Positions 34,827 to 43,829 of a DNA stretch of 64,000 nt are shown one piece after another (the stretch's first letter is position 1; each line of letters starts with the position of its first letter). The notes below the pieces were generated by a model that saw only the letters and a program-made list of their open reading frames with translations, did not search any database and was not told the origin of the DNA. Origin of the DNA: LMUY01 sp965199555 (lineage in GTDB: Bacteria; Pseudomonadota; Alphaproteobacteria; Acetobacterales; Acetobacteraceae); the NCBI GenBank assembly GCA_965199555.1, contig CBDASJ010000015.1, positions 1 through 64,000 of the forward strand, written 5' to 3'. Made by a program: the position numbers and the translations under genes.

Positions 34827-35804
34827 TCATTCCACCAAATCGATCGCCAACAGCTGTTTGGTCGCCGCCATGAATAGGCGGCGGCCGTTTGGGCCGCCGA
34901 AGCACAGGTTGGAGACAACCTGTTCGGTGCGGATGTAACCGATCTTGCGGCGGTCTGCGGACCAGACGTGAACGCCGTCTTCCGCCGAGGTCCAAACCCA
35001 GCCGCGGGAGTCGACCACGAAGCCGTCCGGGTAGCCATGGTCGGTGTGACAGAAGAAGCGGCGATTGGAGAGCGTGCCGTCCTCACCCACATCGAAAGCG
35101 ATGATCTCGTGCGTCGTGCCATGACCGGCATTGGGGATTTCGCCCAATGACAGCGCCGTGTCGGACACGTAAAGGGTCCGTCCGTCCTGGGTGAAAGCCA
35201 CGCCATTGGGCTGGGCGAAGTCGGCCATGCGGCGAAGCTCTTCGGTAGCCGGATCGAAGCGATAGACGCTGCGGTGGTCGAGTTCGGGATCAACCACGCT
35301 GCCCTGGTTTGGCATCAGGATGCCGAAGGTCGGGTCGGCAAACCAGATGCTGCCGTCGGGTGCGACCGCCACGTCGTTGGGCGAGTTGAGCCGCTTGCCC
35401 TGGTAGTGCGTGACGATCGGCGTCGGCTGGGCCGGCGACGGCGTGTCGGAGCGGCTGATGCAGCGGCGGCCGTGCTCGCAATGCACGAGCCGGCCCTGGA
35501 GATCGACGGCATTGCCGTTCATGAAATAGGTGCCGTCGATGGCAGTCTCGACGTGACCGTCGGGATGCAGGCAGAGCAGCCGCCGGTTCGGCACGTCCGA
35601 CCAATACAGCAGCCCGGACGCCTCGTGCCAGGCCGGACCTTCGGCGTGCAGGGTACCCTCGTAGTAGATCATCAGCGGCGTGGCGCCTGGCAAGACCGTG
35701 GCGAGGCGGTCATCGTCGATCTGGACGCCGCGGAAGCCGTCGACCGGCTTGGGCGGGCCGGCGCGGCGGAGGATGCGACCGGGCAACAGGGAATCGTCGG
35801 ACAA
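34827..35804 (-). CDS. SMP-30/gluconolactonase family lactonase
   Basis: The product is 325 aa with the six-bladed propeller motifs of SMP-30/gluconolactonases: EGPAWHEASGLLYWSDVPNR, GKRLNSPNDVAVAPDGSIWF, PNGVAFTQDGRTLYVSD and DGFVVDSRGWVWTSAEDG, containing the metal-binding Glu, Asn and Asp. It opens sugar lactones made by the GMC dehydrogenases. The start chosen is TTG 35804, seven bases after GAGGAG; a GTG at 35819 overlaps the previous stop but has no ribosome site. Last gene of the long minus-strand run. Confidence 0.85.
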   Translation of the reverse strand: MSDDSLLPGRILRRAGPPKPVDGFRGVQIDDDRLATVLPGATPLMIYYEGTLHAEGPAWHEASGLLYWSDVPNRRLLCLHPDGHVETAIDGTYFMNGNAVDLQGRLVHCEHGRRCISRSDTPSPAQPTPIVTHYQGKRLNSPNDVAVAPDGSIWFADPTFGILMPNQGSVVDPELDHRSVYRFDPATEELRRMADFAQPNGVAFTQDGRTLYVSDTALSLGEIPNAGHGTTHEIIAFDVGEDGTLSNRRFFCHTDHGYPDGFVVDSRGWVWTSAEDGVHVWSADRRKIGYIRTEQVVSNLCFGGPNGRRLFMAATKQLLAIDLVE

Positions 35805-35815
35805 GGTCGAACTCC

Positions 35816-38110
35816 TCACAGCATGGAACGGAAGGCGGCGGCCAGGCGGTCCTGGCCCGGCGGTAGTGCTGGTGCGCGGACGATGTCGATGCCGCCGGCA
35901 TCGATGATCTCCAGCTCGGTGTCGGCGCCGCTGCGATGGGCCCGCAAGGCGACGCGGGCGGCGCCGACGCGGACGTTGCGGACTGTCAGCTCCGGCAGCC
36001 ACTCCGGAAGCGCGGGGTCGACGACCAAAGCGCGCTTTGGGGCGAACGGGGTTAGGCCCATGAACGTGTTGACCAGCAGGATGACGGCACCGGCGGACCA
36101 GGCCTGCGGTGAGCAGGCGCCGGGATACAGGCCGGGATGCGGGTGCCGAGCGTCACGCGCATGGCCGCCGAACACTTCGGGCAAGCGGTCGAGGTCGAAA
36201 ATCTGGCTGGCCGAGAATAGCCCGGTGGCCAGCCGGATCATGTGCTCGTTGAACCCATAACGATGCAAGCCGAAGGCGGTGACAGCGTTTGGTGATGGCC
36301 AGACGGTGCCAAGGTGATAGGCGAACGGGTTATAGGCGGGATGCCGGGCGGACAGCGTGCGAATGCCCCAGCCGCTGAACAACTCGTCGGACATCAGACG
36401 GTCGGCGACGGTCTCGGTGCGGGCATCGTCGATGATGCCATAGGCGAGGCAGGTGCCGGGATCGGACGCGACGGTGCGGACTTGGTGGCCGTCCGGGTCG
36501 AGCGCGATGGCAACGAACCGTTCGTTCTCGATCCAGTAAGCCTGGTTGAACCGACGCTTGAGGGCTTCGGCCTCCTCAACCAGCGCGTGGCCGGCCTTCT
36601 CGTCACCGGTAGCGATCAGGGCCAAGCCGAGCGACTGCTTGCCCGCATAGTAGAGTGCCTGGATGTCGGCCATGGCGATGGGGTCTTGAACCATCCGGCC
36701 GTCATGGGTCAGAACGGCCTCGCCGCTATCCTTCCAGCTCTGGTTTTTGACGCCCTTCGAGGACCGGGTCTGGTAGGGGTAGAAGCCACGCTCGTCCTGG
36801 TTGTGCGCCATCCAAGCAAGCGTGCCGTCGAGCGCCTGGCGCTGCGAGCGAAAGAACGCCGCATCGCCGGTGTTGGCAAATTCTGCCGCCGCCGCGAGCA
36901 GGAACAGGCCCGGTGTCGACGCATCGCCGTAATAGGCGAGGAAGGGCGATAACTTAAGCTGGGCGAGCGGGCCGAGCTGCCGCTGGTGCAGCACTTTGCC
37001 GGGTTCCGCGTCGGCCTCGTCGTCGATCTCGGCCGCGTTGAACGGGGTCACCACCTGCAGCGCCCCGCGCAGGGTCTGCGGGGATAGCACCATGCTTTGC
37101 AGTGACGTCAGATACGCATCGCGGCCGAACAGCCCGGTGTAGTTCGGCATGCCCGCGACGATCATAAACGGCGCGGCGTCCTCCCCCTCCAGCACCTGCA
37201 GCGACACGAGGTCCGACACCGCCTGATCCCACGCCGCCTGCACGACCGGGTTGGCTGCTTCGATCGTTTGTGCGCCCGCTTCCCACTCGCGCCGCTTGGC
37301 TGCTGCCAGGGATCCGGTGTCGAAGCTTCCATCGATGCCGTAGAAAGGTGCGAAATCCGTGCCCATGAAGTGCGGATGCAGCGCCAGTGTCAGAAGCTGC
37401 GAGCCCTGCGGCGCCAGGTGCAGGGAGCACGCCAGGCCGTCGCCGAGATCGCTGACCCGGCCGGCGCCCCCGAGGACGATGCGCGACGCCAGGTCGAGAT
37501 CGTCGCGCTCATAGCGGAACTCGAGCGTACCGCCGCCCTCACTTTCCGACCACCGGCGCTCGACGAGCCCCTTCTGCTGCCGCTTGCCCGCTAGCGCCTC
37601 GTTGAAATCGGCAAAATCGGCCTGAAGTTCGAACACCAGGCTCAGCTCGGCGGCAGCCAAGCCATGGTTGGTGACGATAACGTCCATGTGCAGCCCGTTG
37701 CCGCAGAACGCGTTGACTTGAATTTCTATCGCCTTGTGAACCACCTCGCTGCCGGATGGACCCTGCTTTTCTCGAGGCGGCTCGGCTGCGCGGCCTGCCG
37801 GCGACGGCGCGAGGTGGTAGGCGGTGATGGCGTGGTGATCGACGACATTGGCCGACACGCAGGAGATGGCGACCTGCTCCACCCGGAGGTGAAAGCGCGA
37901 CAGGAATCGGGTCTGGTGGAGGTAGACACCCTCGAGGCCGTTGCCGATCCAGCCCTGCACGTCGGTGACCAGCACGCCATAACCTTGGTGCGCGATCAGG
38001 TCGTCGGGACGGACTCTGCAGCGGTTGACGTCGATCAACCGTGTCATGGAGGGGAGCAGCTTGCCTACGCTGCGGCTCGTGGCCGGGTTGGAAATGGGCG
38101 TCAGCGCCAT
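35816..38110 (-). CDS. Glycogen debranching / amylo-alpha-1,6-glucosidase-like protein
   Basis: The product is 764 aa. The N-terminal half is the beta-rich GDE_N-type domain (YGVLVTDVQGWIGNGLEGVY, HQTRFLSRFHLRVEQ). The C-terminal half is an (alpha/alpha)6 barrel with GLFGRDAYLTSLQS, SWKDSGEAVLTHDG and YHLGTVWPSPNAVTAFG, typical for bacterial debranching-type enzymes (MGH1-like). It probably acts on glycogen/trehalose-type oligosaccharides together with the GH15 enzyme upstream. It is separated from its neighbours by less than 12 bp. Confidence 0.85.
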   Translation of the reverse strand: MALTPISNPATSRSVGKLLPSMTRLIDVNRCRVRPDDLIAHQGYGVLVTDVQGWIGNGLEGVYLHQTRFLSRFHLRVEQVAISCVSANVVDHHAITAYHLAPSPAGRAAEPPREKQGPSGSEVVHKAIEIQVNAFCGNGLHMDVIVTNHGLAAAELSLVFELQADFADFNEALAGKRQQKGLVERRWSESEGGGTLEFRYERDDLDLASRIVLGGAGRVSDLGDGLACSLHLAPQGSQLLTLALHPHFMGTDFAPFYGIDGSFDTGSLAAAKRREWEAGAQTIEAANPVVQAAWDQAVSDLVSLQVLEGEDAAPFMIVAGMPNYTGLFGRDAYLTSLQSMVLSPQTLRGALQVVTPFNAAEIDDEADAEPGKVLHQRQLGPLAQLKLSPFLAYYGDASTPGLFLLAAAAEFANTGDAAFFRSQRQALDGTLAWMAHNQDERGFYPYQTRSSKGVKNQSWKDSGEAVLTHDGRMVQDPIAMADIQALYYAGKQSLGLALIATGDEKAGHALVEEAEALKRRFNQAYWIENERFVAIALDPDGHQVRTVASDPGTCLAYGIIDDARTETVADRLMSDELFSGWGIRTLSARHPAYNPFAYHLGTVWPSPNAVTAFGLHRYGFNEHMIRLATGLFSASQIFDLDRLPEVFGGHARDARHPHPGLYPGACSPQAWSAGAVILLVNTFMGLTPFAPKRALVVDPALPEWLPELTVRNVRVGAARVALRAHRSGADTELEIIDAGGIDIVRAPALPPGQDRLAAAFRSML

Positions 38111-38113
38111 GGC

Positions 38114-39685
38114 TCAGCCCAACCGCTTTTCGATGATGGCGGCGACGCGGAGCGCGTTGGCGATGATGGTCAGCGTCGGGTTCACGGCGCCGATGGATGG
38201 AAAGAAGCTCGCATCGGTGACGTAGAGATTGTCGAGTTCGTGCGCCTTGCAGTCGAGGTCGAGCACGGAGCTGGCCGGGTCGGTGCCGAAACGCAGCGTG
38301 CCGGCCTGATGGGCGGTGCCGCTGAGCGGGATGTCCTTGCCGAGGTAGAGGTCGCGCTTGATCAGCTGAGGCCAAGCGTTCATCGGCCCGAGCAGGCCTT
38401 CGAGCTTCGTCTCCAGCCGGGTCAGGGCTTCCACGTTGTTGGGAGTGTGGTCGAGCACGACCTTGCCGTCCTGGTAGCGAATACGGTTCTCCGCCATCGG
38501 CAGGTCCTCGGCCTGCATCCAGAAGTCGATCGAGTGCAGCGCCATCTTGTCGAACGTCCAGTCGGGAACGAGCTTCATCAGCGCCTGTCCCGGGGCCTCG
38601 CCGCGGATCTGCTCGCCGTGCGAGGTAGCGCACATCTGGATCAGGCCGAGCGGATAATCCCAATCCGGCGAGCCCAGGTAATAGTCGCTGAGCGCCAGTG
38701 TCTTCTGGAACACCGTATGGTTGGGCTCCTTCAGCAACGCCATGACGATCGACATGTTGTGCCGGATGTAGTTGCGGCCGACCTGGTCGGAGCCGTTGGC
38801 CAAGCCGTTCGGGTGCTGGTCGTTGCCCGAACGCAGCATCAGAAGCGCCGAGGAGAGCGCCCCGCAAGCGACCACGACGATATCGGCGGAGTAGTGCTCG
38901 ACCTTGCCGTCGCGCACGACGACGACGGTCTTCACGCTGCGGCCGGACGGATCGGTTTCGAGGCGGCTGACGAAAGCGCCGGTGAGCAAGGTGAAGTTGT
39001 CGTGCGCCGCCTTGGTCGGATCAACGCAGATCACCTGCGAGTCGGCCTTGGCGTTGATGGCGCAGGGAAAGCCGTCGAACGCGTCGCAGCGGATGCAGGG
39101 GCTGTACGTGGTGGCCGAGCCGTCCGGATTCTGGTCCATCTTGATACCGAGCGGCAGGTGAAACGGGTGCAGGCCCTGGTTCTCGAGGATGCCGTTCAGC
39201 TCCTGGATGCGGGGCTCGTGCTGGATCGGTGGGTAAGCGTAGGGTGTGCTGGACCAGGGCTCGTTCGGGTCCTCGCCGCGCTGGCCGTGGACGTGGAAGA
39301 GTTTTTCGGCCTCGCCATAGAAGGGTTCGAACACGTCGTAGCCGAGCGGCCAAGCCGGGGAGATGCCGTCCTTGTGCCGGATTTCGCCGAAATCGGCTTC
39401 GCGCAGGCGGAATAGCGCGGCGCCATAGACCTTGGAGTTGCCGCCCACCCAGTAATGCAGGCCGGGCTTGAAGCTCTCGCCATTCTGCCCGTACCACGTC
39501 TCGTCCACCTGATACTTGCCGTCGACGAACACGGTCTTGCTGTCCCAGTTCTCGCGAGAGCGCGGGAGGTACTCGCCGCGCTCGAGCATCAGGATGCGCT
39601 TACCGGTGGGTGCGAGGCGCTGGGCGAGCGCGCCGCCGCCGGGTCCACTGCCGATGACGATGATGTCGTAATGGTCGTCGGGCAT
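38114..39685 (-). CDS. GMC family oxidoreductase
   Basis: The product is 523 aa. The FAD site is IIVIGSGPGGGALAQRLA; the C-terminal catalytic/FAD region reads GTAHQAGTLRFG and SIGAVNPTLTIIANALR. A CIRCDAFDGFPC segment near residue 195 carries three Cys in the style of GMC enzymes related to gluconate and sorbitol dehydrogenases. No signal peptide is seen. It oxidises a sugar or alcohol; the acceptor is likely the quinone pool or a cytochrome. Second GMC gene in the same run (see 46875). Confidence 0.9.
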   Translation of the reverse strand: MPDDHYDIIVIGSGPGGGALAQRLAPTGKRILMLERGEYLPRSRENWDSKTVFVDGKYQVDETWYGQNGESFKPGLHYWVGGNSKVYGAALFRLREADFGEIRHKDGISPAWPLGYDVFEPFYGEAEKLFHVHGQRGEDPNEPWSSTPYAYPPIQHEPRIQELNGILENQGLHPFHLPLGIKMDQNPDGSATTYSPCIRCDAFDGFPCAINAKADSQVICVDPTKAAHDNFTLLTGAFVSRLETDPSGRSVKTVVVVRDGKVEHYSADIVVVACGALSSALLMLRSGNDQHPNGLANGSDQVGRNYIRHNMSIVMALLKEPNHTVFQKTLALSDYYLGSPDWDYPLGLIQMCATSHGEQIRGEAPGQALMKLVPDWTFDKMALHSIDFWMQAEDLPMAENRIRYQDGKVVLDHTPNNVEALTRLETKLEGLLGPMNAWPQLIKRDLYLGKDIPLSGTAHQAGTLRFGTDPASSVLDLDCKAHELDNLYVTDASFFPSIGAVNPTLTIIANALRVAAIIEKRLG

Positions 39686-39695
39686 GGTGCTTGTC

Positions 39696-40085
39696 CTATC
39701 GGCGCGAGCGTTGCGGAAAAGCGACCATCAGCAGGCCGCCGACCAAGCCGAAGTTCTTGAGGAACTCCCACATCTCCTCGCGCCCCTTGCTCTTGCCGGG
39801 CGCACCGAGGTCACCGTGGGTCCAGAACTGGTGGTAGCCGACCGCCGTGACCGCGCAGAAGCCCGCCAGCACGAATGCGGCGAGGCGGTCGAACTTGCCC
39901 GTGACGATGCAGAGCGGCGCCACTGTCTCGACCACCATGCCCGCATCGATCAGCAACGGCGCGTCCGGCAGCGGCCCGGAGCGGGCCTGCTCGAGCGCTT
40001 GCTGCCGATGCTTGTATTTGTCGTACGCGCTCGGCGGGAACAGGCAGACCAGGCAGACCCGGGCCACGACGTTGACGAGCGTCAT
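39696..40085 (-). CDS. DoxX-like small membrane protein
   Basis: The product is 129 aa with four hydrophobic helices: RVCLVCLFPPSAYDKYKH, MVVETVAPLCIV, AAFVLAGFCAVTAVGYHQFW and FGLVGGLLMVAF. This matches the DoxX/SURF4-like family. Such proteins accompany membrane-linked oxidoreductases. It lies between the SDR and GMC genes with gaps of 2 and 10 bp, so it may be a membrane partner of the GMC enzyme. Confidence 0.75.
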   Translation of the reverse strand: MTLVNVVARVCLVCLFPPSAYDKYKHRQQALEQARSGPLPDAPLLIDAGMVVETVAPLCIVTGKFDRLAAFVLAGFCAVTAVGYHQFWTHGDLGAPGKSKGREEMWEFLKNFGLVGGLLMVAFPQRSRR

Positions 40086-40087
40086 CG

Positions 40088-41086
40088 TCAGATGTCCAGC
40101 TTCTTGGCGAGCTCGTGCAGACCGAGCACGCCGACCACCGCGACGGCGGCATAGGCCACCATCTTGTGCCGGTCGGTGAACATCTCCCAGCTGCCCGTCC
40201 GCGGGTGCCGCTTGTCGAAACGGCCATGCGCGCCGTAGGGGCCCGGCACCGCATAATCCAGGTTGGCCGGGGCATCCGCGGGCAGGTCCTGGTCGGTGAG
40301 TTGCCCCGAGTAGCCACTCTTGGCGAGGTAGCGGTCGATCAAGCTCGGGGCGATGCGGTTGGCCAGGATCGCCACCACCGTCGGCATCCCGACCCAGACG
40401 TCGCGCCGTTTGTGGGTGGCCGCGAAGTAGATTGCGCGGGCCGGCACCTCCGGCTGGTAGATCGGCGGCACCGGCTGCGCCTTCTTGCCCATCTTGTTCA
40501 TCGCCCAGTCGAATTGCGGCGTATTCACCGCCGGCAGATCGACCATCGAGATGTGCACATCGAGTTTGTCGTGGATGATCTCGGAGCGGAGGCTGTCGGT
40601 GAAGCCGCGGATGGCCGCTTTGGCGCCACAGTAGATAGCTTGCAGCGGCACCGAGCGATACGCCAGCGCGGAGCCGACGTTGACGATGGTGCCGCGGTTG
40701 CGCTTGCGCATGCGCGACAGCGCCGACATCATGCCATGCACCTGGCCGAGATAGGTCACGTCCGTGCCGCGCTTGATCTCTTCCGAGGTGAGCTTGCTGA
40801 CCGGCGCGAACACGGTCGCCATCGCCACGTTGATCCACGCGTCGATTGGGCCCAGCTCGCCCTCGGCCTTGTCGGCGGCGGCTTCCATCGCGTTCGCGTC
40901 GGCGACGTCGGTCGGGATCGCCAGGGCGCGAATGCCGTAGCGGCCGATCAGCTCCTCGGCGGCAACCTCCAGCCGGTCCTTGTCGCGGCTCAACAGCGCG
41001 ATGTGCCAGCCGTTGCGCGCGAATTCCTCGGCCACGGCCCGGCCGACGCCAGCGCCGGCGCCCGTAATGACAGCAATTCTCGACAT
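40088..41086 (-). CDS. Short-chain dehydrogenase/reductase with C-terminal extension
   Basis: The product is 332 aa. The Rossmann motif is VITGAGAGVGRAVAEEFA, the catalytic Ser is in VNVGSALAYRS and the active-site pair is YCGAK. SDRs are usually about 250 aa; the extra ~80 residues end in one membrane helix (MVAYAAVAVVGVLGL), suggesting membrane attachment. Substrate unknown. It is part of the minus-strand run. Confidence 0.85.
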   Translation of the reverse strand: MSRIAVITGAGAGVGRAVAEEFARNGWHIALLSRDKDRLEVAAEELIGRYGIRALAIPTDVADANAMEAAADKAEGELGPIDAWINVAMATVFAPVSKLTSEEIKRGTDVTYLGQVHGMMSALSRMRKRNRGTIVNVGSALAYRSVPLQAIYCGAKAAIRGFTDSLRSEIIHDKLDVHISMVDLPAVNTPQFDWAMNKMGKKAQPVPPIYQPEVPARAIYFAATHKRRDVWVGMPTVVAILANRIAPSLIDRYLAKSGYSGQLTDQDLPADAPANLDYAVPGPYGAHGRFDKRHPRTGSWEMFTDRHKMVAYAAVAVVGVLGLHELAKKLDI

Positions 41087-41110
41087 GGTGGTGTTCTCCT
41101 AATGGCCGGC

Positions 41111-42862
41111 TCAGCCGCCGCCCCGTTGTAGCGTGGGGCCGCACAGCCCGAGAGCGGTGTTGACGACCCCAATATGCGTCAAAGCCTGTGGAAAGTTGCC
41201 GAGCAGGCGCTTGGACGGAACGTGGTATTCTTCCGACAGCAGGCCGAGATCGTTGGAAATGCCCAGCACGCGCTCGAGCAGCGCCCGTGCCTCGTCCTTG
41301 CGTCCTTGCATCTTCAGACAATCGGCCAGCCAGCAGGTGCAGGGCAGGAACACGCCTTCTTCCTTGCCGATCCACGGCGCCTCTTGCCGACGAACGAAGC
41401 CGCCCTCCATCAAACCCTTCTCGATCGCCGTGATCGTGCCGCTGATCCGCTCGTCGTCGGCCGGCAGGAAGCCGACCAGCGGCAGCATCAGCACGCTGGC
41501 GTCCAAGTGCCGCGAGCCATAACTCTGCATGAAGCTACCGCGGCCCTCGTCGTAGCCGTGCTTGCAGACGTCCGCATGGATCGCATTGCGCAGCTTCTCG
41601 ACGTCGCCTCTCCGCTCGTCGGAAAGGCCGAGGAAGCGGTCGGCCGCGACCCAGGCCATCACCTTGGAATAGACGTAGTGCTGCGGGGCCGCACGCGACT
41701 CCCACATGCCCTGGTCCGGCTCCTGCCAGATTTGCTCGACATGGCGGATCAGCGCCGAGGCGGTTGCCCGGCCCTTCGCCGTCCGCTCGATGCCGGCACG
41801 CTGGCACAGCCGGGCGCTGTCGATCACCTCCCCATAGACGTCGAGTTGCTGTTGCCCGGCCGCCGCGTTGCCGACCCGGACCGGCTTTGCATCGCCCCAT
41901 CCCGGCACGTGCTCGATCTCGCGCTCCTCGATCTGTCGCCCGCCATCGACGCGATACATGATCCGCATCTTTTCCGGCGACCCGGCGATCGCCCGGTAGA
42001 GCCACTGCTCCCACGCCGCCGCCTCGTCGTGGAAGCCAGAGTTCAACAACGCCGTCAGCGTGAACGTCGAGTCGCGCAGCCAGCAATAGCGGTAATCCCA
42101 ATTCATGGTGCCGCCGGGCTTCTCCGGCAGACCGAGCGTGGGAGCAGCGACGATGCCGCCGGTGGGCAGGTAGGTCAGCGCGCGCAGGGTGAGCAGCGAG
42201 CGCTTGACGGCTTCCAGCCAGTCGGTGGGCTTGTCGAAATGGGCGATCCACTCCCGCCACCAGCGCTCGGCCTCGCCCTGGGCCGCCGCCGGGTCGATCG
42301 GTTCGGGCTCTCCGGCCTGCACCGGAACGTGCTGCAGCACATAATCGGCCCGTTCGCCGGCGCGGAGCGTCAGGCGGGCACGGACCGCCTCGCCGTCGAG
42401 CGACAGGCCGGGGCCCCGCAGCACCACCGTGTCAGGACCGACCTCACCGACCAGCCCCTCCCCTCTGCGCTCCCACCACGGCGGCATCTCGCCGTAGCCG
42501 AAGCGTAGGCGCAGCAGCATGTCCATTTCGACGGGCCCTTCGAACGCCTCCAACCGCCGGACGATGGCGGACGATCCGTCTCGCCGTACCGGCATGAAGT
42601 CGGTCAGCACCAAGCGCCCCTCTGCGGTCGCGAACTCGGTCCGCAGCACGAGGTCGTCACCGGCGTAGCGTCGGGTGACGCTTGCCGTGCCGGTGGGGCC
42701 GATGCGCCAGGTGCCGTGCTCCTCCGTGCCCAGCAGAGCGGACAGGCAGGCGTCGCTGTCGAAGCGGGGCCAGCACAGCCAGTCGATGGCGCCGTCCCGC
42801 GCGACCAGCGCCACCGTATGGCCATCGCCGATCAGCGCATAGTCCTCGATGGGCTTGGACAT
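41111..42862 (-). CDS. Glycoside hydrolase family 15 protein (glucoamylase/trehalase-like)
   Basis: The product is 583 aa. The N-terminal beta-sandwich starts IEDYALIGDGHTVALVARDG...WLCWPRFDSDACLSALL and the catalytic barrel shows GGTMNWDYRYCWLRDSTFTL and EEGVFLPCTCWLADCL. These blocks are typical of bacterial GH15 proteins that act as glucoamylases or trehalases. There is no export signal, so the enzyme is cytoplasmic. It starts 2 bp after cyoD, an unusual link between a hydrolase and a respiratory oxidase operon. Confidence 0.88.
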   Translation of the reverse strand: MSKPIEDYALIGDGHTVALVARDGAIDWLCWPRFDSDACLSALLGTEEHGTWRIGPTGTASVTRRYAGDDLVLRTEFATAEGRLVLTDFMPVRRDGSSAIVRRLEAFEGPVEMDMLLRLRFGYGEMPPWWERRGEGLVGEVGPDTVVLRGPGLSLDGEAVRARLTLRAGERADYVLQHVPVQAGEPEPIDPAAAQGEAERWWREWIAHFDKPTDWLEAVKRSLLTLRALTYLPTGGIVAAPTLGLPEKPGGTMNWDYRYCWLRDSTFTLTALLNSGFHDEAAAWEQWLYRAIAGSPEKMRIMYRVDGGRQIEEREIEHVPGWGDAKPVRVGNAAAGQQQLDVYGEVIDSARLCQRAGIERTAKGRATASALIRHVEQIWQEPDQGMWESRAAPQHYVYSKVMAWVAADRFLGLSDERRGDVEKLRNAIHADVCKHGYDEGRGSFMQSYGSRHLDASVLMLPLVGFLPADDERISGTITAIEKGLMEGGFVRRQEAPWIGKEEGVFLPCTCWLADCLKMQGRKDEARALLERVLGISNDLGLLSEEYHVPSKRLLGNFPQALTHIGVVNTALGLCGPTLQRGGG

Positions 42863-42864
42863 GC

Positions 42865-43176
42865 TCACATCATCCTCACGTGCAGGTTGAACAGCACCAC
42901 CAGCGTGCCGCCCACCATCAGGGCGATGATCATCGCCGAGAACACCAGCAGCTGCAGGTCCGGCCAACTGTTCCGCCGCAGGTCGATGTGTAGGAAGAAG
43001 TGGAAGTGCACCAGCATCTGCACCAGGCCGAGGCCGAGCACGGCGTAGAACGCCTGCCGCCCTGTCAGCACGTGGAGCACCACCATGCCGAACGCCAACA
43101 GGGTGAACAGCAGGGCGAGGCCGTAGCCCAGGATGAGGGAGCGAACCTCGCCTCTCTCGATGGCGGGCGAGGTCAT
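42865..43176 (-). CDS. cyoD: Cytochrome bo3 ubiquinol oxidase subunit IV
   Basis: The product is 103 aa with three membrane helices (GYGLALLFTLLAFGMVVLHV, FYAVLGLGLVQMLVHFHFFL, LLVFSAMIIALMVGGTLVVL), including the LVHFHFFLHI pattern of CyoD. It supports assembly of the oxidase. Its start overlaps the cyoC stop by 4 bp. Confidence 0.9.
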   Translation of the reverse strand: MTSPAIERGEVRSLILGYGLALLFTLLAFGMVVLHVLTGRQAFYAVLGLGLVQMLVHFHFFLHIDLRRNSWPDLQLLVFSAMIIALMVGGTLVVLFNLHVRMM

Positions 43177-43829
43177 CGTAGGGCTCCTTGCAGGTAGACG
43201 ACCGAGAAGATGGCGATCCAGACGATATCGAGGAAATGCCAGAACAGCGACAAGCGGATCATGTTCACCTTCAAGGGCCGGTCCAGCCCGCCGCCGGCGA
43301 GTTGGAGCAGCAGAACAGGCAGCCAGATGACCCCGGTCAACACGTGCAGCCCGTGCGTACCGACCAGCACGGTAAAGGCGGACAGGAAGAAGGATCGGTC
43401 GGCCGTCGCACCGTGTTGCGCCATGGTGGCGAAGTCGTTGACCTCCATGCCCAGGAAAGCGACGCCCAGCATCCAGGTCAGCAGCAACCACAGCACGGCG
43501 GGGCGGAACCGCTGCAGCAGCCTGGGCTGCGAACCGCGCTTCAGCGCAAGGGAGCTCATGCCGAAGGTGAACGACGACGTGAGCAGCAGCATGGTCTCGA
43601 TGAAGGCCGGCCCGAGCTTGACTACTCCCGCGAGATCCGGCCCGCCGGCTGTGGCCTCCAGGGAGGTGCCGAACAGGGCAAACAGCAGTGCGAACACCAC
43701 CGCGTCGCTCATCAAGAACACCCAGAAGCCGAACACGTCGCTTTCGACCTGCTCTGCTTCCTCGCGGGTGGCGTGATCCAGGTTCAGCCCGGCGTGCGAC
43801 AGAACCGGGCCGGGCGGGGCGCCGGTCAT
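43173..43829 (-). CDS. cyoC: Cytochrome bo3 ubiquinol oxidase subunit III
   Basis: The product is 218 aa with five helices. Signatures are FGFWVFLMSDAVVFALLFALF, SFTFGMSSLALKR, VLVGTHGLHVLTGVIW and LSLFWHFLDIVWIAIFSVVYL. This is the haem-copper oxidase subunit III fold of the bo3 type. It overlaps both neighbours by 4 bp. Confidence 0.93.
   Translation of the reverse strand: MTGAPPGPVLSHAGLNLDHATREEAEQVESDVFGFWVFLMSDAVVFALLFALFGTSLEATAGGPDLAGVVKLGPAFIETMLLLTSSFTFGMSSLALKRGSQPRLLQRFRPAVLWLLLTWMLGVAFLGMEVNDFATMAQHGATADRSFFLSAFTVLVGTHGLHVLTGVIWLPVLLLQLAGGGLDRPLKVNMIRLSLFWHFLDIVWIAIFSVVYLQGALR

Noticed and set aside
37664..39415. 583-codon plus-strand frame over the GMC and debranching genes
   Set aside because: Shadow frame of two clear minus-strand enzymes; no motif, no ribosome site.
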